The translations under genes and the position numbers were made by a program. 64,000 nt of DNA from an uncultured Allobosea sp. GTDB lineage: Bacteria; Pseudomonadota; Alphaproteobacteria; Rhizobiales; Beijerinckiaceae. Where the stretch lies: contig NZ_CAMFJF010000019.1 of assembly GCF_945956895.1 (NCBI RefSeq), positions 1-64,000 on the forward strand, given 5' to 3'. Below the pieces are notes generated by a model, which saw nothing but the letters and a program-made list of their open reading frames with translations, was not told where the DNA came from and made no database searches. This document shows, in pieces, positions 25,961 to 34,933 of the stretch (the stretch's first letter is position 1; the number at the start of each line of letters is the position of its first letter).

Positions 25961-26680
25961 ATGAGCAGCCTGATCCTTCCCTATGCGGGGCTCGATGCCG
26001 GGCAGCCGGCCGCGCTCTCCCCGGATTACCGCTCGACCGTCGCGCGCAGCCCGCGCCTGGCCCCGATCGCGATCCCGCAGACGCTGACCGAGGTCACTGG
26101 GCCGACCGACTGGTCGCGCCTGATGGGCCCGGCGATGGCCGATCTCACCACCCAGCACAAGGCCGAGCCGCAGGGCCAGCGCATCGTCGTCACCGGCCGC
26201 GTGCTCGACGAGGACGGAAGGCCCGTGCCCAACACCGTCGTCGAGATCTGGCAGGCCAATGCCGCCGGCCGCTATATCCACGCCAAGGACGACTGGCCGG
26301 CGCCGCTCGACCCGAATTTCACCGGCGTCGGCCGCGTCATCACCGACGAGCAAGGCCGCTACCGCTATGTCACGATCCGGCCCGGCGCCTATCCCTGGGG
26401 CAACCACAAGAACGCCTGGCGCCCGGCCCATATCCATCTCTCGCTGCTCGGCCCGGCCTTCGCGACGCGGCTGGTCACGCAGATGTATTTCCCCGACGAC
26501 CCGCTGATCGAGATCGACCCGATCGCGAATGCTGTGCCGATGCCCTATCGCCAGCGCATGGTCTCGCGCTTCGATATCGGCACCACCGAGCCGAACTGGG
26601 CGCTGGGCTATGTCTTCGACATCGTGCTCAAGGGCCGCGACCAGACGCCGTTCGAGGACGACCATGACGACGACCACTGA
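25961..26680 (+). CDS. pcaH: Protocatechuate 3,4-dioxygenase beta subunit
   Basis: This 239-residue beta subunit carries the ferric iron of the intradiol dioxygenase that cleaves protocatechuate to 3-carboxymuconate. Ligands Tyr105 (AGRYIHA), Tyr144 (GAYPWGNH), His157 and His159 (RPAHIH) are all present. The N-terminal PCDO_beta_N segment spans residues 1-65. The C-terminus ends in an acidic/His tail (EDDHDDDH) created by the overlap with pcaG. GAAAGGACC precedes the ATG. No other pca genes (pcaB, C, D, I, J, F) are in the window, so the lower beta-ketoadipate steps must be encoded elsewhere. Confidence 0.95.
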   Translation: MSSLILPYAGLDAGQPAALSPDYRSTVARSPRLAPIAIPQTLTEVTGPTDWSRLMGPAMADLTTQHKAEPQGQRIVVTGRVLDEDGRPVPNTVVEIWQANAAGRYIHAKDDWPAPLDPNFTGVGRVITDEQGRYRYVTIRPGAYPWGNHKNAWRPAHIHLSLLGPAFATRLVTQMYFPDDPLIEIDPIANAVPMPYRQRMVSRFDIGTTEPNWALGYVFDIVLKGRDQTPFEDDHDDDH

Positions 26681-27380
26681 TCTGGCAATCACTGATCTGG
26701 AGAGCCGCAACGCCGCGCCGCGGCAGGACAGCCAGGACCCGTCGATCTTCGGCCAGACGCCATGGCAGACGGTCGGCCCCTATTTCCATTACGGCCTGCC
26801 CTGGAAGGGCGGCGCCGATCTGGTCGGCCGTTCCGATATGGGCGCCCGCCCCGACCTGATGCCGCCGGAGCATTTCCTGCTCTCGGCCTCGAATGTCTCG
26901 GGCACGCCAGAGGGCGAGGTCATCGCGCTCGCCGGCTGCGTCTACGACGCCGACGGCAAGCCGATCGAGGACGCGATGATCGAGATCTGGCAGGCCAACG
27001 CCAAAGGCCGTTATGCCAGCCCTGACGACGATCGCGCCGATGTGGCGCTCGACCAGCATTTCGTCGGCTTCGGCCGTGCCTCGACCGACAAGGACGGCGT
27101 CTTCCGCTTCCGCACGATCCGCCCCGGCCGCGTGCCCGGCCCCGGCAACAGCCTGCAGGCGCCGCATATCGCGCTCTCGGTCTTCGGCCGCGGCCTGCTG
27201 AAGCGATTGCCGACCCGGCTCTATTTCGCCGATGGCGAGGGCAACGAGACCGATCCGATCCTCAATCTGGTGCCCGAGGCGCGCCGCCACACCCTGGTCG
27301 CCCAGCGCAAGCCGGACGGGACATGGTGGCTCGACATCAACCTCGCCGGCGAGAACGAGACGGTGTTCTTCGATCTGTAA
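26664..27380 (+). CDS. pcaG: Protocatechuate 3,4-dioxygenase alpha subunit
   Basis: This 238-residue alpha subunit shares the intradiol fold (TPWQTVGPYFHYGL; IEIWQANAKGRYASP; FRFRTIRPGRVPGPG) but lacks the full iron ligand set, as expected for PcaG. It forms the alpha-beta protomer with PcaH and shapes the substrate pocket. The start at 26664 overlaps pcaH by 17 bases, giving tight coupling for equal subunit synthesis. It is the last gene of the second catabolic block, converging on mfd across two palindromic repeats. Confidence 0.94.
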   Translation: MTTTTDLAITDLESRNAAPRQDSQDPSIFGQTPWQTVGPYFHYGLPWKGGADLVGRSDMGARPDLMPPEHFLLSASNVSGTPEGEVIALAGCVYDADGKPIEDAMIEIWQANAKGRYASPDDDRADVALDQHFVGFGRASTDKDGVFRFRTIRPGRVPGPGNSLQAPHIALSVFGRGLLKRLPTRLYFADGEGNETDPILNLVPEARRHTLVAQRKPDGTWWLDINLAGENETVFFDL

Positions 27381-27398
27381 AGGGCCGCGGGAACCAAG

Positions 27399-27497
27399 CC
27401 GTCATTGCGAGCGAAGCGAAGCAATCCAGAGGACTGGGTGAAAGGCTTCGACCCAAGCCCCCTGGATTGCTTCGTCGCTCCGCTCCTCGCAATGACG
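27399..27497. repeat. Palindromic intergenic repeat, family A copy 2
   Basis: CCGTCATTGCGAG at the left and CTCGCAATGACG at the right enclose the inner pair GAAGCAATCCAG / CTGGATTGCTTC. With the adjacent family C copy it fills the pcaG-mfd convergent junction and may terminate both transcripts. Confidence 0.9.
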
Positions 27498-27517
27498 ATG
27501 GAACGCTATCCCACAGG

Positions 27518-27616
27518 CCGTCATGCTCGGGCTTGACCCGAGCATCTCAGGACGAAAACGCGCCCATTCCTGCAAGAGATTCTCGGGTCTGCGCTTCGCT
27601 CCGCCCGAGAATGACG
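27518..27616. repeat. Palindromic intergenic repeat, family C copy 1
   Basis: It starts CCGTCATGCTCGGG and ends CCCGAGAATGACG, with inner hairpins TCGGGCTTGACCCGA and a matching GAGATTCTCGGGTC segment. Related copies are at 33920-34023 and 36175-36267. Confidence 0.88.
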
Positions 27617-27635
27617 TACTGCGTGAGGCCCCCGC

Positions 27636-30600
27636 TCAGGCCGCCTTCTTCCTTTCGGCGATCCGTGCGAGGTCGGTCAGCAGCCGGCGCGTCGCCTTGA
27701 GCCGCTGCTCGACCGTCTCGAAATCGTCGATGAAGACGACGCGCATGTCGGGACGCACCTTCGCCAGCGAGCCCTGCTTGGCGACGAAGCCCACCAGCCC
27801 TTCCGGATTGGCGAACTCGTTGTTGCGGAAGGCGACGATGATGCCCTTCGGCCCGGCCTCGACCTTCTCGACATTGGCGCGCTTGCAGAGCGCCTTGATC
27901 GCGACGATCTCCAGCAGCTGGTTGACCTCCTCCGGCAGCGGGCCGAAGCGGTCGACCAGCTCGGCGCCGAAGGACTGCAATTCGGCATCGTCGTCCATGG
28001 TCGAGAGGCGCTTGTAGAGCGTCAGCCTCAGCGTCAGATCGGCGACGTAGTGCTCGGGGATCATGACGGGCGCGCCGACCTGGATCGCCGGCGACCATTG
28101 TGTTTCGGTCTCGAACTCGATGCCGGCCTTGAGCGCCGCCACAGCCTCCTCCAGCATCTGCTGGTAGAGCTCGTAGCCGACCTCCTTGATATGGCCGGAC
28201 TGCTCGTCGCCGAGCAGGTTGCCTGCGCCGCGGATGTCGAGATCGTGGCTGGCGAGCTGGAAGCCGGCGCCGAGCGTATCGAGCGATTGCAGGACCTTGA
28301 GGCGCTTGTCGGCCTGCTCGGTCAGCTTGCGGTTGGCCGGCACGGTGAAGAGCGCATAGGCGCGCGTCTTCGAGCGGCCGACGCGGCCCCGGAGCTGGTA
28401 GAGCTGGGCGAGGCCGAACATGTCGGCGCGGTGGACGATCAGCGTGTTAGCGGTCGGGATATCGAGGCCCGACTCGACGATCGTGGTCGAGAGCAGGATG
28501 TCGTACTGGCCCTCGTAGAAGGCCGTCATCACGTCTTCCAGCGTGCCGGCCGCCATCTGGCCATGGGCGATGCCGACCTTGCACTCGGGCACCTGCTTGT
28601 CGAGGAAGTCCTTGACCTCGGCGATGTCCTCGATGCGCGGCACGACATAGAAGCTGCGGCCACCCCGGTAGCGCTCGCGCAGCAGCGCCTCGCGCACGAT
28701 CAGCGGGTCGAAGGGCGTGACGAAGGTACGGACAGCCAGGCGGTCGACCGGCGGCGTCGCGATGATCGAGAGCTCGCGAACCCCGGTCATGGCGAGTTGG
28801 AGCGTGCGCGGGATCGGAGTCGCCGAGAGCGTCAGCATATGCACCTCGGCGCGCAATTCCTTCAGCTTCTCCTTATGGGCGACGCCGAAATGCTGCTCCT
28901 CGTCGACGATGACGAGGCCGAGATCCTTGAAGTCGACGCCCTTGCCGAGCAGCGCATGCGTACCGACGACGATGTCCATCGTGCCGTCCTTGGCGCCCTG
29001 CTTCACCGCCTTGAGATCGGCGCTGCCGACGAAGCGCGAGGCCTGCCCGACATTGACCGGCAAGCCGGCAAAGCGATCGGCGAAGTTGCGATAGTGCTGG
29101 CGCGCGAGCAGCGTCGTCGGCACGACAACCGCGACCTGCTTGCCGTTGAGCGCGGTGGCGAAGGCGGCGCGCAATGCGACCTCGGTCTTGCCGAAGCCGA
29201 CATCGCCGCAGACGAGCCGGTCCATCGGCCGGCCGGCGGCGAGATCGTCGAGCACGGCATCGATGGTGTTCTGCTGATCCTCCGTCTCCTCATAGGGGAA
29301 GCGGGCGATGAACTCATCGTAGACGCCGGCCGGCGGGACGAGGCGCGGCGCATCCTTGAGCGCGCGGGCCGCCGCGATCTGGATGAGCTTGCCCGCCATC
29401 TCGCGGATGCGCTGCTTGAGCTTGGCTTTTCGCGCCTGCCAGCCGCCGCCACCGAGCCGGTCGATCTGAACCTCGGTGTCCTCCGAGCCGTAGCGGGACA
29501 GAAGCTCGATGTTTTCTACCGGCAGGAAGAGCTTGGAATCGCCGGCATAATGGATTTCGAGGCAGTCATGCGGCGCGCCGGCGGCCGTGATCGTCTGCAG
29601 GCCGATGAAGCGGCCGATGCCGTGGTCGACATGAACGACGAGATCGCCCGGTGCGAGCGAGGACAGCTCCGCGATGAAATCCTGCGGGCGCCTGGTCTTG
29701 CGGCGGGGACGCACGAGCCGGTCGCCCAGAATGTCCTGCTCGCCGATGACGGCGAGGCGCCCGGCCTCGAACCCGGTCTCGAAACCCCAGACTGCGAGCG
29801 CGACCGTGCCGGGCTTGAGATCGAAGGCGGCGCGCAGCGAGCCGGTCATCTGGACGCTCTTCAGCCCGTGATCTTCAAGCACATGCGCAAGGCGCTCGCG
29901 CGAGCCTTCCGACCAGGCGGCGAGGATCACACGCTTGCCGTCGGCCTCCAACGCGCGGACATGGGCGACGGCCGCCTCGAAGACGCTGCCGGAATCGCCC
30001 GCACGCTCGGCCGCGAAGCTGCGGCCATGCTTGCCGCCGAGATCGAGGATGAGCTTGCCCTCGCTCTCGGGGAGCTGGAACGGCGTGAGCGTCGCGACGC
30101 CCGAGATGTCGATCACCGCGCGCCAGTCGGCCGGCGAGAGATAGAGCGCGTCGGGCGGCAGCGGCTTATAGGGAATGCCGCCGCCCCCGCCCTGCTCCAG
30201 CGCGGCCTTGCGGGCGTCGTAATAGTCCTTGATCAGGCTGATGCGTTCGCCGACGGCATCCTCGGCCTGATGGTCGAGCACCAGCGGCACGTCGGGTAGA
30301 TAGGTGAAGAGCGTGTCGAGCTTTTCGGCAAGCAGCGGCAGCCAGTGCTCCAGGCCGGCCGGGCGTCGGCCTTCGCTCACCGCTTCATAGAGCGTGTCGT
30401 CGCGTCCGGGCGTGCCGAAGGTCGAGATATAGGACTGGCGGAAGCGGCGGATGCTCTCGCTCGTCATCTGCGCTTCGGACATCGGCACGAGATCGAGCCC
30501 GCGCAACTGCCCGGTGGTGCGTTGCGTCTCCGGATCGAAGGTGCGGATCGATTCCAGCGTGTCGCCGAAGAAGTCGAGCCGGATCGGCGCCGGCATGCCC

Positions 30601-31184
30601 GGCGGGAAGAGGTCGACGATGCCGCCGCGCACGGCGAATTCGCCGGTCTCGCGCACGGTCGAGGTGCGTAAGTAACCGTTGATGTCGAGCCAGCGCGCCA
30701 GCTCCTCGATATCGACCATGTTGCCCGGCGCTGCCGAGAAGCTCTCCGACGCCACTTTCCCGAAAGCCGGGACGCGCTGGAGCGCGGCATTGACGGTGGT
30801 CAAGAGCAGGCGCGGCCGGTCGCCCGACTTGGTCTTGGCGAGCCGCGATAGCGTCGTCATCCGGTGCGCGACGATGGCCGGTGCCGGGGAGACGCGGTCA
30901 TAAGGCTGGCAGTCCCAGGCCGGGAAGCTCATCACCTCGAGGTCGGGTGCGACGAATTGCAGGGCGTTCTCAAGCACCTGCAGGCGCTGGCCGTCACGCG
31001 CGATGAAGACGAGCAGCGCCGGCCCCTCGGCTTTCTTGGCACGGGCGCGGGTCAGGTCGGCGAGGACGACGGCGTCGAACCCATCCGGCACGCCGGCAAG
31101 CGTCGGCTTGTCGCCGCGCTTCAGCGCGTCGAGCAGGCGGTCAAGTTGGGGCTTCGCGATCTGGCTGGGAGGAGGAATGCTCAT
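27636..31184 (-). CDS. mfd: Transcription-repair coupling factor
   Basis: This 1182-residue ATP-dependent translocase removes RNA polymerase stalled at DNA damage and recruits UvrA. The order is typical. The UvrB-like N-terminal homology comes first (PSQIAKPQLDRLL onward, with TVRETGEFAVRGGIVDLFPPG). It is followed by the CarD-like RNA-polymerase-interaction domain (LSSLAPGDLVVHVDHGIGRF), then helicase motifs GDVGFGKTEVAL (Walker A), DEEQHFGV and TATPIPRTL. Last come the RecG-like TRG region and the C-terminal UvrA-mask domain. Length matches the family. It is upstream of sdhE's 3' end and close to recG, a common alphaproteobacterial neighbourhood. Confidence 0.98.
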   Translation of the reverse strand: MSIPPPSQIAKPQLDRLLDALKRGDKPTLAGVPDGFDAVVLADLTRARAKKAEGPALLVFIARDGQRLQVLENALQFVAPDLEVMSFPAWDCQPYDRVSPAPAIVAHRMTTLSRLAKTKSGDRPRLLLTTVNAALQRVPAFGKVASESFSAAPGNMVDIEELARWLDINGYLRTSTVRETGEFAVRGGIVDLFPPGMPAPIRLDFFGDTLESIRTFDPETQRTTGQLRGLDLVPMSEAQMTSESIRRFRQSYISTFGTPGRDDTLYEAVSEGRRPAGLEHWLPLLAEKLDTLFTYLPDVPLVLDHQAEDAVGERISLIKDYYDARKAALEQGGGGGIPYKPLPPDALYLSPADWRAVIDISGVATLTPFQLPESEGKLILDLGGKHGRSFAAERAGDSGSVFEAAVAHVRALEADGKRVILAAWSEGSRERLAHVLEDHGLKSVQMTGSLRAAFDLKPGTVALAVWGFETGFEAGRLAVIGEQDILGDRLVRPRRKTRRPQDFIAELSSLAPGDLVVHVDHGIGRFIGLQTITAAGAPHDCLEIHYAGDSKLFLPVENIELLSRYGSEDTEVQIDRLGGGGWQARKAKLKQRIREMAGKLIQIAAARALKDAPRLVPPAGVYDEFIARFPYEETEDQQNTIDAVLDDLAAGRPMDRLVCGDVGFGKTEVALRAAFATALNGKQVAVVVPTTLLARQHYRNFADRFAGLPVNVGQASRFVGSADLKAVKQGAKDGTMDIVVGTHALLGKGVDFKDLGLVIVDEEQHFGVAHKEKLKELRAEVHMLTLSATPIPRTLQLAMTGVRELSIIATPPVDRLAVRTFVTPFDPLIVREALLRERYRGGRSFYVVPRIEDIAEVKDFLDKQVPECKVGIAHGQMAAGTLEDVMTAFYEGQYDILLSTTIVESGLDIPTANTLIVHRADMFGLAQLYQLRGRVGRSKTRAYALFTVPANRKLTEQADKRLKVLQSLDTLGAGFQLASHDLDIRGAGNLLGDEQSGHIKEVGYELYQQMLEEAVAALKAGIEFETETQWSPAIQVGAPVMIPEHYVADLTLRLTLYKRLSTMDDDAELQSFGAELVDRFGPLPEEVNQLLEIVAIKALCKRANVEKVEAGPKGIIVAFRNNEFANPEGLVGFVAKQGSLAKVRPDMRVVFIDDFETVEQRLKATRRLLTDLARIAERKKAA

Positions 31185-31213
31185 CGAAGTCGTCGTTTTC
31201 TCAATTATCTGAG

Positions 31214-31325
31214 GTCATCCCGGACAAGCCGCGAAGCGGCGCCGATCCGGGATCCATGCCTGAACCTCTATCGGCGGCGTTCCGGAATGGATCCCGGGTC
31301 TACGCTTCGCTACGCCCGGGATGAC
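31214..31325. repeat. Palindromic intergenic repeat, family B copy 1
   Basis: GTCATCCCGGACAAGCCGCG at the left and CGCCCGGGATGAC at the right enclose the inner pair GGGATCCAT / ATGGATCCC. It lies between the co-directional sdhE and mfd genes. Confidence 0.88.
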
Positions 31326-31345
31326 AGCGCGCACTTGACCAGTGT

Positions 31346-31642
31346 TCACACATGAATCGGCTTGTCGTGATGGTGGAATGCCCGAAGCTTGCGGAACAGG
31401 TCCGTGTCGTAGTTCGCCGGAACGGGAGCCTCTCCGGTTACCCAGCTCAGCAGGTCGCGGTCCAGCACCTCGATCAGGCGCTCGAACTCGTCGAGCTCGG
31501 AACCGCTGAAGCCGGCAATGGCATCGTCGGCGAAGCGGCCCATGATCAGGTCCATCTCGCGCATGCCGCGATGCCAGGCACGGAACAGAATCTTGCGGCG
31601 GCGCGGGTCGAGATCGGCGCTGGAGCGGGTCGAACCGGACAT
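31346..31642 (-). CDS. sdhE: Succinate dehydrogenase assembly factor (SdhE/YgfY)
   Basis: This 98-residue cytoplasmic protein helps insert covalent FAD into the succinate dehydrogenase flavoprotein subunit. The diagnostic HRGMREMD motif (RGxRE, residues 25-29) is followed by LIMGRFAD and the conserved DRDLLSWVTGEAP segment. The start at 31642 follows GAGGTTCCC. The frame extends to 31693 without support. It is divergent from recG and next to mfd. Confidence 0.93.
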   Translation of the reverse strand: MSGSTRSSADLDPRRRKILFRAWHRGMREMDLIMGRFADDAIAGFSGSELDEFERLIEVLDRDLLSWVTGEAPVPANYDTDLFRKLRAFHHHDKPIHV

Positions 31643-31813
31643 GGGAACCTCGGCAAGAAAACACCAGGTCCTAAAACCTGGGGGATGGCGCAATGACGAA
31701 CGGGCCGGCCCCGTCGCGGAGCCTGCCTGAGCAGGCTATATAGCGATGCAACCCGGCGAAGTCAGCGGTGCAGCCGCTGTGATCTTCGCGCTCCTGACAA
31801 TTGCCGAGACGTC

Positions 31814-33913
31814 TTGCGCCCCTCGATCCTCGATCCGCTCTTCGCCCCCGTCACGACGCTTGCCGGCGTCGGGCCCAAGCTCGGCAAGGTGCTGGACCGC
31901 TTTCTTGGCGACGAGACGAGGCCGGCGCGCGTCGTCGACCTGATGTTCCAGCTCCCGACCGGCGCGGTCGACCGGCGGCCGAGCCCCTCGATCGCCGATA
32001 CGCCGATCGGCGATGTCGCGACCTTCACTGCCCGCGTCAGCGAGCATCGTCCGGCGCCCGCCGGCAAGAAGGCGCCCTATCGCATCATCGTCGAGGACGA
32101 GACCGGCGACGTCACGCTCGTCTTCTTCCATGCCGATTCCCGGCATCTGGTGCAGACCCTGCCGATCGGCGCCTATCGCCTGATCTCCGGCAAGCTCGAA
32201 CTCTGGGAAGGCATGCGCCAGATGGTGCATCCCGAGCGCATCCTCGATCCCAAGCTCGCGGCGACATTGCCGGCCTTCGAGCCGGTCTATCCGCTGACCG
32301 AGGGTATCGGCCAGCGCATGATGATGCGGACCGTGCAGGCGGCGGCCGAGCGCTGCCCGGAGATGCCGGAATGGCAGGACCCGGCCTTCCTCGCCAAGAG
32401 CGATTTCCCCTCGTTCCATCAAGCCGTCGAAGCGCTGCATCACCCGGTCGATCGGAAGGCCGCCGAGGGCGACACGGTCGCGCGGCGACGTATCGGCTAT
32501 GACGAATTGCTGGCGAGCCAGATCGCCCTCGCCCTCGTGCGCCGCCAGCAGAAGAAGATCGCGGGGCGTGCCACCACCGGCGACGGGGGGGTGCGCTTCC
32601 GTATCCAGTCCGCCCTGCCCTTCGAATTGACCGAGGGCCAGCGCAAGGCCATCGCTGATATTCACGCCGATATGGCCAGGCCGGAGAAGATGCTGCGGCT
32701 GCTTCAGGGTGATGTCGGTTCCGGCAAGACAGTGGTCGCGCTGATGGCGATGGCCGCCGCCGCCGAGGCCGGACGGCAATCGGTGCTGATGGCGCCGACC
32801 GAAATCCTCGCCCGCCAGCACGCCGAGCGCTTGGCGCCGCTGGCCGAGAAGGCCGGGCTGAAGCTTGCTTTGCTGACCGGGCGCGAGAAAGGCGCCGGCC
32901 GTAAGCAGGTACTCGCCGGTTTGGCCGATGGCTCGATCGACATCGCAGTCGGTACCCATGCGCTCTTTCAGGAAGGCGTCGCCTTCTATGATCTCGCGCT
33001 CGCCGTGGTCGACGAGCAGCACCGTTTCGGCGTGCATCAGCGCCTGTTGCTGGGATCGAAGGGCGAGGCCGTCGACGTGCTGGTGATGACCGCGACGCCG
33101 ATCCCGCGGACGCTCTCGCTGACCTGGTTCGGCGACATGGATATCTCGATCCTCTCCGAGAAGCCGGCGGGCCGGAAGCCGATCGTCACCCGCGCGATCT
33201 CGTCCGAACGCTATGACGAGGTCGTCGGCGCCATCGGCCGGGCCGTCGAGAGCGGCGCGCAGGCCTATTGGGTCTGCCCGCTCGTGCAGGAATCCGACAC
33301 GCTCGACGTCGCCGCCGCGCAAGAGCGCTATGACGCCCTGCGCGACATCTTCGGCGACAAGGTCGGCCTGCTGCACGGCCAGATGCCGGGCCGGGAAAAG
33401 GACGCCGCCATGGCCGCCTTCGTCGCGGGCGAGACGCGCATCCTGGTCTCGACCACGGTGATCGAGGTCGGCGTCGACGTGCCCAATGCCAGCGTCATGG
33501 TGATCGAGCATGCCGAGCGCTTCGGTCTCGCCCAGTTGCACCAGTTGCGCGGGCGGATCGGGCGCGGCTCGGCCGCCTCGACCTGCCTGCTGCTCTACAA
33601 GGGGCCGCTCGGGCCGATCGCGGAAGCCCGCCTTACAATCATGCGCGAGACCGAGGACGGCTTCCGCATCGCTGAGGAAGACCTGCGCCTGCGCGGTGAA
33701 GGCGAGGTGCTCGGCACCAAGCAGTCGGGCTCGCCGGACTGGCGCATCGCCCGGCCGGAGATCGACGGCGACCTGCTGGCTGCCGCCCGCGATGACGCGC
33801 GGCTCCTGATCGAGCGCGATCCGCATCTGGAGACACCGCGCGGCCAGGCGATAAGGGTGCTGCTCTACCTGTTCGAGCGCGACGTCGCGATCCGGTTGCT
33901 CAGGGCGGGGTAA
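31814..33913 (+). CDS. recG: ATP-dependent DNA helicase RecG
   Basis: This 699-residue helicase reverses stalled replication forks and processes recombination intermediates. The N-terminal wedge/OB domain has LAGVGPKLGKVLDRFLG and DLMFQLPTG. The helicase core has GDVGSGKTVVAL, DEQHRFGVHQR, TATPIPRTL, and the C-terminal motif VI region QLHQLRGRIGRG. The best start is TTG at 31814, which gives family length. No ATG lies nearby in frame, and only GAGAC resembles a ribosome site, so expression may be low. It is divergent from sdhE across 171 bases. Confidence 0.96.
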   Translation: MRPSILDPLFAPVTTLAGVGPKLGKVLDRFLGDETRPARVVDLMFQLPTGAVDRRPSPSIADTPIGDVATFTARVSEHRPAPAGKKAPYRIIVEDETGDVTLVFFHADSRHLVQTLPIGAYRLISGKLELWEGMRQMVHPERILDPKLAATLPAFEPVYPLTEGIGQRMMMRTVQAAAERCPEMPEWQDPAFLAKSDFPSFHQAVEALHHPVDRKAAEGDTVARRRIGYDELLASQIALALVRRQQKKIAGRATTGDGGVRFRIQSALPFELTEGQRKAIADIHADMARPEKMLRLLQGDVGSGKTVVALMAMAAAAEAGRQSVLMAPTEILARQHAERLAPLAEKAGLKLALLTGREKGAGRKQVLAGLADGSIDIAVGTHALFQEGVAFYDLALAVVDEQHRFGVHQRLLLGSKGEAVDVLVMTATPIPRTLSLTWFGDMDISILSEKPAGRKPIVTRAISSERYDEVVGAIGRAVESGAQAYWVCPLVQESDTLDVAAAQERYDALRDIFGDKVGLLHGQMPGREKDAAMAAFVAGETRILVSTTVIEVGVDVPNASVMVIEHAERFGLAQLHQLRGRIGRGSAASTCLLLYKGPLGPIAEARLTIMRETEDGFRIAEEDLRLRGEGEVLGTKQSGSPDWRIARPEIDGDLLAAARDDARLLIERDPHLETPRGQAIRVLLYLFERDVAIRLLRAG

Positions 33914-33919
33914 AGCTCG

Positions 33920-34023
33920 CCGTCATGCTCGGGCTTGACCCGAGCACCTTGTGACGCGGGGGCTCCAGGCCTCCTTCTGAAAGAGATTCTCGGGTCCGCG
34001 CTTCGCTTCGCCCGAGAATGACG
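33920..34023. repeat. Palindromic intergenic repeat, family C copy 2
   Basis: It starts CCGTCATGCTCGGG and ends GCCCGAGAATGACGG, with the inner TCGGGCTTGACCCGA hairpin. It lies between recG and the AraC-type gene, both rightward. Confidence 0.88.
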
Positions 34024-34099
34024 GCCAAGACCAAGAGCAATCCTGATCAAGCGCGGCCGTCCCGCATCCGCCATGGTGCCGGCGCTTCGTGGAGAGAAC

Positions 34100-34933
34100 A
34101 TGGACCCGGTCAAGGCAGCCATCTGGTGCATCGAGAGCCGCTTCACCGCCGAGCTCACGCTCGACGAGATCGCGGAGGTCAGCGGCGTCTCGCGCTTCCA
34201 TCTCAGTCGCGCCTTCGGCGTGGCGACCGGCCGTTCGGTGATGCGCTATGTGCGCGAGCGCCGACTGTCGGAGGCGGCACGCCAGCTCGCCGATGGCGCG
34301 CCCGATATCCTCTCGGTCGCGCTCGACTGGGGCTATGGCTCCCACGAAGCCTTCACCCGCGCCTTTCGCGAGCAGTTCGGCCTCACGCCGGAAGAGCTAC
34401 GCGCCCGGCGCGACCTCTCTTCGCTCGCTCTCGTGGAGTCGCTGAACATGCATGACATCACCCCTGCTCCCATTGCCGAGCCGCGCATCGTCACCGGCAA
34501 GCCGGTGCTGATCGCCGGTTTCAGTGGCCATTTCTCGATGGACAAGACGCAAGGCATCCCGCTGCTCTGGCAGAAGATCGCCCCGCATTTCGGCCATATC
34601 CCCGGCCAGCGCGGCTATGTCGCCTATGGCGCGAGCTATAATTGCGACGACAGCGGCGCCTTCGACTATATCGCCGGGGCGGAAGTCTCGTCCTTCGGCG
34701 ATCTCAGCGACGAGTTCGCACGGCTGAGCGTGCCGGAGCAGCTCTGCGCCGTGTTCGAGCATCGCGGCCATATCACCGGCATCGCCCAGACCTACAAGGC
34801 GATCTGGCAGGATTGGCTCCCGAAATCGGGGCGCGAGCCAGCGATGGGTGTCACGCTTGAGCGCATGGACGAGCGCTTCGACGGCGCGACGGGTAACGGC
34901 ACCGTCGAGATCTGGGTGCCGCTCAAGCGCTGA
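34100..34933 (+). CDS. AraC-family regulator with GyrI-like effector domain
   Basis: This 277-residue regulator has its AraC/XylS DNA-binding domain at the N-terminus (residues 1-100; FHLSRAFGVATGRSVMRYVRER and ALDWGYGSHEAFTRAFREQFG). A GyrI-like/BacR multidrug-ligand domain follows (residues 120-277; ARLSVPEQLCAVFEHRGHITGIAQTY). This architecture matches Rob-like stress regulators that sense hydrophobic compounds. The start at 34100 follows GTGGAGAGAAC. Its 3' end overlaps the convergent DUF502 gene by 11 bases. The regulon is unknown. Confidence 0.9.
   Translation: MDPVKAAIWCIESRFTAELTLDEIAEVSGVSRFHLSRAFGVATGRSVMRYVRERRLSEAARQLADGAPDILSVALDWGYGSHEAFTRAFREQFGLTPEELRARRDLSSLALVESLNMHDITPAPIAEPRIVTGKPVLIAGFSGHFSMDKTQGIPLLWQKIAPHFGHIPGQRGYVAYGASYNCDDSGAFDYIAGAEVSSFGDLSDEFARLSVPEQLCAVFEHRGHITGIAQTYKAIWQDWLPKSGREPAMGVTLERMDERFDGATGNGTVEIWVPLKR

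Noticed and set aside
28050-30299. 749-codon open frame antisense to mfd
   Set aside because: High-GC codon usage in mfd leaves the opposite strand open. The product has no recognisable domain and mfd is unmistakable.
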